From positions 1-5,270 of the forward strand of contig DRKG01000160.1 in NCBI GenBank assembly GCA_011051855.1: a stretch of 5,270 nucleotides of DNA, given 5' to 3'. The position numbers were made by a program, and so were the translations under genes. Origin of the DNA: a bacterium. GTDB taxonomy: Bacteria; Planctomycetota; UBA1135; UBA2386. A model generated the notes under the pieces. That model saw only the letters and a program-made list of their open reading frames with translations. It ran no database searches and was not told where the DNA came from. Positions 1-3,294 of the stretch are shown here, in pieces (the stretch's first letter is position 1; every line of letters begins with the position of its first letter).

Positions 1-307
1 CTACGAGAACATCGCCAAGAAGGACGGCGTCGACGACAGCTCGCGCGCCGGGGCCTACCTGGGGTTGGGCCTGCTGAAGCTCGACGAGGGCGGCAAGGAG
101 GGCGCCAAGGATGCGCTGCTCAAGTTCCTGCGGGTGCGGCTCGAGACGCGCAACTGCTGGCCGAGCTTGCAGGCCGAGGCGCTGTTCCACGCGGTCACCG
201 CCGCGCGCAAGTGGCAGGGCCCCGAGTATCGCTACATCATGGGGCGCTGCCGCAGCGTGTTGCTGAACGAGTTCCCCAACTCGGAGTGGGCTCGACAGCT
301 CAAGTAG
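1..307 (+). CDS. TPR-like repeat protein, C-terminal fragment (5' end outside window)
   Basis: The reading frame is already open at base 2 and ends at TAG 305-307, leaving 101 visible residues, so the start lies upstream of the window. The visible part is all alpha-helical in character. A helix pair rich in Ala/Gly/Leu (GAYLGLGLLKL, then a charged helix with ALLKFLRVRLE) is followed by a second pair (AEALFHAVTAARKW, then YRYIMGRCRSVLLNEFP). The closing NEFPNSEWARQLK resembles the end of TPR units in BamD/YbgF-like and other tetratricopeptide proteins. TPRs are protein-protein scaffolds, so no enzymatic role can be assigned. A TTG at 65 could be mistaken for a start, but the frame upstream of it continues the same repeat pattern. 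The acyltransferase gene begins only 4 bases downstream, suggesting a shared transcript. The frame is certain; the TPR assignment is moderately sure and the cellular role unknown. Confidence 0.75.
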   Translation, partial: YENIAKKDGVDDSSRAGAYLGLGLLKLDEGGKEGAKDALLKFLRVRLETRNCWPSLQAEALFHAVTAARKWQGPEYRYIMGRCRSVLLNEFPNSEWARQLK

Positions 308-311
308 ACCT

Positions 312-1046
312 GTGCGCGGCGGCGCCGAGATCGACTTCGAGCGCCTCGCGCGGCGGCCGGCCCGCTGGGATGACGCGCTGTTCTGGGCCATGTGGTTCGT
401 CGTGCGCGCGCTCTTGCGGGTGCTGTTCCGCTGTCGCATCGAGGGGGAGGTGCCGGCGTTCGGTGACGGCTACGTCTTGGCTGCGAACCACGCGTCGTTC
501 CTCGACCCGTTGATCCTCGGTGCGTCGGTGCGCCGGCGGGTGATCTACTTGATGGCCGAGACCGTGTGGCGCTCGGCGCGGGTTGGTTGGTTCTACCGCT
601 GGACCCGCACGATCCCGTTGAGTGCGCGCGGTGGCAATCGCGGCGCGCTGCGCGCCGCTCGGCAGGTGCTGGCGCAGGGGAGGGTGATCGGCATCTTCCC
701 CGAAGGCGGCTTGAGCCGTGATGGTGGGCTGATGCTCGGCAGCCCGGGCGCGGTGTCGTTGGTGCTCAACGAGGGCAAGCCGATCATTCCCGTCGGGATT
801 CTCGGCGCGAGCAGGGTCCTGCCGTCGGGCAAGGCGTGGCCGCGGTTCGGTCGGATCGTCGTGCGCTTCGGCAAGCCGATCATGCCGGCGGAGATCGAGG
901 CGCTCGGCGGCGATCGCCGTTCGCGGTTGCGGCGGGCGACGCGGCTGATCATGCAGCGCATCGCGGAGCTGACCGGCCAGCAAGCGCGCGAAGACGTGCT
1001 CGACGAGGCGCGCGCTGTTGCGCGCGGCGCTCCGCCCGCGCGCTGA
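312..1046 (+). CDS. plsC: PlsC-type 1-acyl-sn-glycerol-3-phosphate acyltransferase
   Basis: This is a 244-residue lysophospholipid acyltransferase-family protein, close to the usual size of bacterial PlsC. PlsC transfers an acyl chain to lysophosphatidic acid to make phosphatidic acid at the inner face of the cytoplasmic membrane. The family blocks appear in order: catalytic NHASFLDP at residues 59-66 (NHx4D, His60 and Asp65), GGNRGALR at 107-114, the substrate-phosphate block FPEGG at 129-133, and IIPVGI at 158-163. An amphipathic or hydrophobic segment (about 21-39) precedes them and probably docks the enzyme to the membrane. The GTG at 312 is the first possible start after an in-frame stop at 264-266. 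An internal ATG at 390 would remove part of that hydrophobic segment, so GTG is preferred, although no Shine-Dalgarno sequence is visible. The exact acceptor cannot be read from sequence: related acyltransferases act on ornithine lipids or other lysolipids, so the symbol is by family. Confidence 0.9.
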   Translation: MRGGAEIDFERLARRPARWDDALFWAMWFVVRALLRVLFRCRIEGEVPAFGDGYVLAANHASFLDPLILGASVRRRVIYLMAETVWRSARVGWFYRWTRTIPLSARGGNRGALRAARQVLAQGRVIGIFPEGGLSRDGGLMLGSPGAVSLVLNEGKPIIPVGILGASRVLPSGKAWPRFGRIVVRFGKPIMPAEIEALGGDRRSRLRRATRLIMQRIAELTGQQAREDVLDEARAVARGAPPAR

Positions 1047-1109
1047 TCCCGGCGGACGATCCGCGCTCTGCGCACGCCGGCGATTTCCGGGACGGAATTC
1101 ACGGCTGCG

Positions 1110-1700
1110 GTGCCATGGCTCTGCATGGAGAGCCTGGAGCGAAGCTGGGATTGGGTGGGGCGGAGTGCGCGCGCGATGCTGGCGCGCTACGCGGATCCGG
1201 TCACCCGCGGCCTGCGCGATGACATCGCGCAGGATGCGAGTCTGCACCTGTGGGAGTTCGCCGGGCGCCTGCAGGATCCGCGCCGGATCGGGGCGGCGCT
1301 GCGCACGATCGTGCGGCGGCGACGCTACCAGACGCTCCGTGCGCGGCGGCGTTGCGACTGGCTGCGCTACGTCGAGTTCGGCGTCGATGGGCTCGCCGAG
1401 CCGTGCACGGTCACGCCGCGCGAGCCGTCGTTCACGATCGCCGGTTGCACCGTGCCGATCGCGTGGGCGAGGTCGCGCTTGCACGACGTCCTGGCCCGAC
1501 TGCCGAGGCTCGACCGGCAGTTGCTGCTGGGCTTCTACGAGGGCTTCTGCTGCGCGGAACTGGCGAGTCGCTACGGGCGGACCGAGGACTGCGTCAAGAC
1601 CCGCATCCATCGGGCGCGGCGGCGGGTGCGCGGCGCATTCGAGAGTCTGGTCCGCCTGGCGGGCCGTGACTGTGTTCCCCAACTGGAGGTTGACGAATGA
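1110..1700 (+). CDS. ECF-like RNA polymerase sigma-70 family factor
   Basis: This 196-residue protein has the two-domain layout of a group 4 (ECF) sigma factor, which directs RNA polymerase to a dedicated set of promoters. A sigma region 2-like segment spans about 18-80, with the core LRDDIAQDASLHLWEF (35-50) matching the usual acidic-Q-D-x-hydrophobic-LW pattern and a basic tail near 69-81. A variable linker covers 81-122. Region 4 spans about 123-180: LARLPRLDRQLLLGFYEGF leads into a helix-turn-helix (148-174, AELASRYGRTEDCVKTRIHRAR). The frame gives GTG at 1110 or ATG at 1125 (residue 6). Neither has a well-spaced Shine-Dalgarno sequence, so the start is uncertain by five codons. Its TGA overlaps the ATG of the next gene, implying coupling to a secreted TPR protein. 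No anti-sigma gene is seen nearby. The protein holds eight cysteines, unusually many for its size. Family confidence is good; the subgroup is not assigned. Confidence 0.85.
   Translation: MPWLCMESLERSWDWVGRSARAMLARYADPVTRGLRDDIAQDASLHLWEFAGRLQDPRRIGAALRTIVRRRRYQTLRARRRCDWLRYVEFGVDGLAEPCTVTPREPSFTIAGCTVPIAWARSRLHDVLARLPRLDRQLLLGFYEGFCCAELASRYGRTEDCVKTRIHRARRRVRGAFESLVRLAGRDCVPQLEVDE
1685..1689 (+). promoter_or_regulatory. Ribosome binding site of the TPR protein gene
   Basis: GGAGG lies 7 bases before the ATG at 1697, inside the last codons of the sigma factor gene. It is the best-matched Shine-Dalgarno sequence in the window and fixes the start of the downstream gene. Together with the ATGA stop/start overlap it supports translation by terminating or freshly recruited ribosomes. 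Confidence 0.8.
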
Positions 1701-2545
1701 GAGTGATGACGAGGTTGTGTTCGTGGGTCGTGGTGCTGGTCGCGCTGGCTGCGGCGGCTGCGCAGGATGACAAGGGGCAGGATGACAAGGGAACGGCTAC
1801 CGGCATCAGCGCTGCGGCGCGCGCCGCCCTGGCCGAGGCCCGCAAGGTCAGCGACGGCTGCAAGGGCAAGGTCGGGCCTGCGCGCAGTCGGGCGCTCGAG
1901 GTCGCGGCCGGCACCTACGACCGTCTGGTAGCCAGGCTGTCGGGTGAACCGGCAGCCGCCGCGGTCGCTGCCTGGTCGGCGGCCGTTCTGTGGCGCCGCC
2001 ACGGCAGCTTGCCACTTGCCGAGAAGGACTACTTGCACGCCGCCAAGTGCGATCCGGCGCGTTACGCACAGCGCGCCTTGCTCGGGGCGGCGGACATGCA
2101 GCGGCGGCAACAGCGCCGCGAGGAGGCGGCCAAGACCTACGCGCGGGCCGCGGCGGTGGATCCGCGCACGATCCGGGCGCAGACCGCGCGCTTGTGGATC
2201 GCGCGCATGCTGCTTCAGGACGGGCAGGTGGATCGCGCGATCGAGAAGTTCCAGGCAGCACTCGAGAGTGCGCCGACTCCGCGACAGGCGATCATCACCG
2301 CCGACCATCTGTGCAAGGCGTGGATCGCGAAGGGTGACCTGACTGCGGCGAGCGACGTGCTGGCCCACGTCGACGGGCTGGTCGAACAGGCCGCCGGCGG
2401 GGACCCGATTGCAGCCGAGCGGTTGCGTCGCGCGTCGGAACGGATGAGTGCACGCCGCGCCCTGCGGCGCGCAGCCGATCGCGAGCACGAGGCCGCCAAG
2501 GATGCGGTGCGCCTCGACGAGCACCGCAGAAGGCGCGGCAAGTGA
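1697..2545 (+). CDS. Exported TPR-repeat protein coupled to sigma factor gene
   Basis: This is a 282-residue protein of unknown precise function. Residues 1-22 form a classic signal peptide: basic MRVMTR, a hydrophobic core LCSWVVVLVALAAAAA, and probable cleavage before Gln23. The mature protein would begin with a duplicated QDDKG pentapeptide. Four helix pairs of TPR type follow, at about 90-120 (AVLWRRHGSLPLAEKDYLHA, ending in DP), 123-156 (ending in AAAVDP), 163-193 (IARMLLQDGQVDRAIEKFQAALESAP) and 200-230 (LCKAWIAKGDLTAASDVL). The tail from about 240 is very Arg/Lys/Glu-rich and probably helical. The ATG overlaps the sigma factor's TGA (ATGA) and has GGAGG at 7 bases, so the start is firm. 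TPRs bind other proteins, so an envelope scaffold or a sensor partner for the sigma factor is possible, but this is inference from position only. There is no transmembrane anchor beyond the signal peptide. Confidence 0.85.
   Translation: MRVMTRLCSWVVVLVALAAAAAQDDKGQDDKGTATGISAAARAALAEARKVSDGCKGKVGPARSRALEVAAGTYDRLVARLSGEPAAAAVAAWSAAVLWRRHGSLPLAEKDYLHAAKCDPARYAQRALLGAADMQRRQQRREEAAKTYARAAAVDPRTIRAQTARLWIARMLLQDGQVDRAIEKFQAALESAPTPRQAIITADHLCKAWIAKGDLTAASDVLAHVDGLVEQAAGGDPIAAERLRRASERMSARRALRRAADREHEAAKDAVRLDEHRRRRGK
1763..1792 (+). repeat. 15-base tandem duplication encoding QDDKG twice
   Basis: Two adjacent 15-base units (1763-1777 and 1778-1792) match at 14 of 15 positions, and each encodes Gln-Asp-Asp-Lys-Gly. 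They lie directly after the predicted signal-peptide cleavage point of the TPR protein, so they form the N-terminus of the mature protein. The near-identity at DNA level points to a recent slippage duplication and makes a variable copy number between strains plausible. Confidence 0.85.
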
Positions 2546-2615
2546 CCCTGTCCATGCATGGATCGGCATGTGCGGCGCGTTCGCCGACCGGAAGTCCTTC
2601 GGGTAGCATGCCCGG
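2546..2615 (+). promoter_or_regulatory. Spacer with palindrome and dyads before lipoprotein gene
   Basis: This 70-base gap holds a perfect 12-base palindrome TCCATGCATGGA (2551-2562). A short hairpin follows (CGGCG 2573-2577 with CGCCG 2582-2586, 4-base loop). An imperfect 18-base dyad lies at 2587-2604 (seven of eight pairs), ending 12 bases before the next start codon. TAGCAT (2604-2609) could serve as a poor -10 element, with TTCGCC (2580-2585) as a weak -35 at 18-base spacing. If so, transcription would begin at about the ATG itself, giving a leaderless mRNA, which fits the absence of a Shine-Dalgarno sequence. These are candidate regulatory sites only. Confidence 0.3.
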
Positions 2616-3062
2616 ATGACCAAAAGGCCGATCCGCCTCGCCGCGCTGCCGCTGCTGCTGTTCGGCGCGTGCTCGATCCCGCAGACGATCACCCTGCTCG
2701 GCGAGGCGTCGCCGCCACCGGCTCACGGTCGTCCCGGCTGGGTGAACGTTTGCGCCGACGTCGGTGGTTGGGCAGGCGGGCTCGTCGGCGGGATCGGCTC
2801 GCTCGTGTTGCTGCCGGTCACCTATCCCATCAGCCTGCTGGCCGACGAGGGCATGAGCGACGCCGCGGCCGACGAGTTCCTGTTCTGGCCTGCCACGACC
2901 CTCGCCGGTGCGGGCCATGCCGCCCTCGGCTGGCCGGCCGACATGCTCGACTGGACCTTCCGCCGCGCCTGGACCGCCCCCGACGACCCCGTCACGCCCT
3001 ACGACCGCACGCCCGAGCTCACCCCGTTCGCGCGCCCGCGCGCCGACGGCGAGCGTCCGTAG
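2616..3062 (+). CDS. Putative small lipoprotein of unknown function
   Basis: This 148-residue protein starts at ATG 2616 and ends at TAG 3060-3062. The N-terminus looks like a lipoprotein signal: MTKRPIR, hydrophobic LAALPLLLFG, then Ala18-Cys19. The residue three before the Cys is Phe rather than the usual Leu, with Leu one place further back, so the lipobox is slightly atypical. The body has two hydrophobic, Gly/Ala-rich segments (about 52-76, containing LVLLPVTYPISLLAD, and about 89-107, containing FLFWPATTLAGAGHAALGW). Each leads into a Pro/Asp motif, and the second continues as PADMLDWTFRRAW. The tail is Pro- and charge-rich. The pattern of short hydrophobic segments ending in LP/PxD faintly recalls YceK-like small lipoproteins, but I do not assign it there. 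A second Cys (46) is present. No Shine-Dalgarno sequence is visible. The reading frame is well supported by the signal and composition, while the function is unknown. Confidence 0.75.
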   Translation: MTKRPIRLAALPLLLFGACSIPQTITLLGEASPPPAHGRPGWVNVCADVGGWAGGLVGGIGSLVLLPVTYPISLLADEGMSDAAADEFLFWPATTLAGAGHAALGWPADMLDWTFRRAWTAPDDPVTPYDRTPELTPFARPRADGERP

Positions 3063-3077
3063 GCCGCACCCTGATGA

Positions 3078-3105
3078 CGGACCGCCCAGGCAGCTCTGGG
3101 GTCCG
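3078..3105 (+). terminator. GC-rich hairpin after lipoprotein gene, possible terminator
   Basis: CGGAC (3078-3082) pairs with GTCCG (3101-3105). After a two-base bulge, CCCAG (3085-3089) pairs with CTGGG (3096-3100), leaving a six-base loop GCAGCT. The hairpin begins 15 bases after the lipoprotein stop codon. No T tract follows directly; the first TTT is at 3115. It is therefore a candidate for termination or 3'-end protection rather than a canonical intrinsic terminator. Confidence 0.35.
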
Positions 3106-3118
3106 GCGAGGCGGTTTG

Positions 3119-3132
3119 CTATAGATCTATAG
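3119..3132 (+). promoter_or_regulatory. AT-rich perfect palindrome, probable tRNA promoter core
   Basis: CTATAGATCTATAG is a perfect 14-base palindrome and the most AT-rich spot in an otherwise very GC-rich window. It contains two TATAGA elements (3120-3125 and 3128-3133, the second ending one base past the palindrome), either of which could serve as a -10 box. Transcription would then begin roughly 3 to 12 bases before the tRNA at 3144. No good -35 element is seen at 17-base spacing. Its symmetry may be coincidental to the repeated -10-like element or may mark a protein-binding site. Confidence 0.5.
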
Positions 3133-3143
3133 ATGGTGCAGAG

Positions 3144-3220
<77 letters not shown>

Positions 3221-3238
3221 CCTTGATCCGGCGGTCGT

Positions 3239-3260
3239 GCGCCGCGTGCCGCGGCGGCGC
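3239..3260 (+). other. GC-rich hairpin between tRNA and DUF1028 gene
   Basis: GCGCCGC (3239-3245) and GCGGCGC (3254-3260) form a seven-base perfect stem with an eight-base loop, in the 74-base gap after the tRNA. It may stop the tRNA transcript or protect its 3' end. No T tract follows, and such stems arise easily at this GC content. Confidence 0.3.
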
Positions 3261-3281
3261 TGGACGGAACGCGCGCTTACG

Positions 3282-3285
3282 GGAG
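3282..3285 (+). promoter_or_regulatory. Ribosome binding site of the DUF1028 gene
   Basis: GGAG (within GGGAGA) sits 9 bases before ATG 3295. It supports that start over the out-of-frame ATG at 3287, and the signal peptide begins immediately at 3295. I see no convincing promoter of its own in the 74 bases after the tRNA. Confidence 0.65.
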
Positions 3286-3294
3286 AATGGCTGG

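Noticed and set aside
1049..1091. Inverted repeats (CCGGCG/CGCCGG, GCGGA/TCCGC) between acyltransferase and sigma factor as a terminator
   Set aside because: The stems are short, mutually exclusive and without a T tract; expected by chance in such GC-rich sequence.
1044..1109. Acyltransferase and sigma factor share one frame separated by only the TGA at 1044-1046, raising a readthrough fusion
   Set aside because: Both proteins are complete and of normal length for their families, and nothing suggests recoding. The shared frame has a one-in-three chance, and stop-free gaps are common at this GC content.
300..1682. 460-codon open frame on the - strand opposite the acyltransferase and sigma factor genes
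   Set aside because: Its translation is Arg/Pro/Ala/His-rich low-complexity sequence with no motif, as expected opposite GC-rich genes, while the + strand frames carry clear family motifs.
1018..1770. 250-codon + strand frame overlapping the sigma factor gene
   Set aside because: Arg/Ala/Ser-rich frame-shifted reading of the sigma factor gene; it lacks any domain and would overlap three genes.
1571..2692. 373-codon open frame on the - strand across the TPR gene
   Set aside because: The same compositional shadow; it crosses intergenic sequence and two real genes with no recognisable domain.
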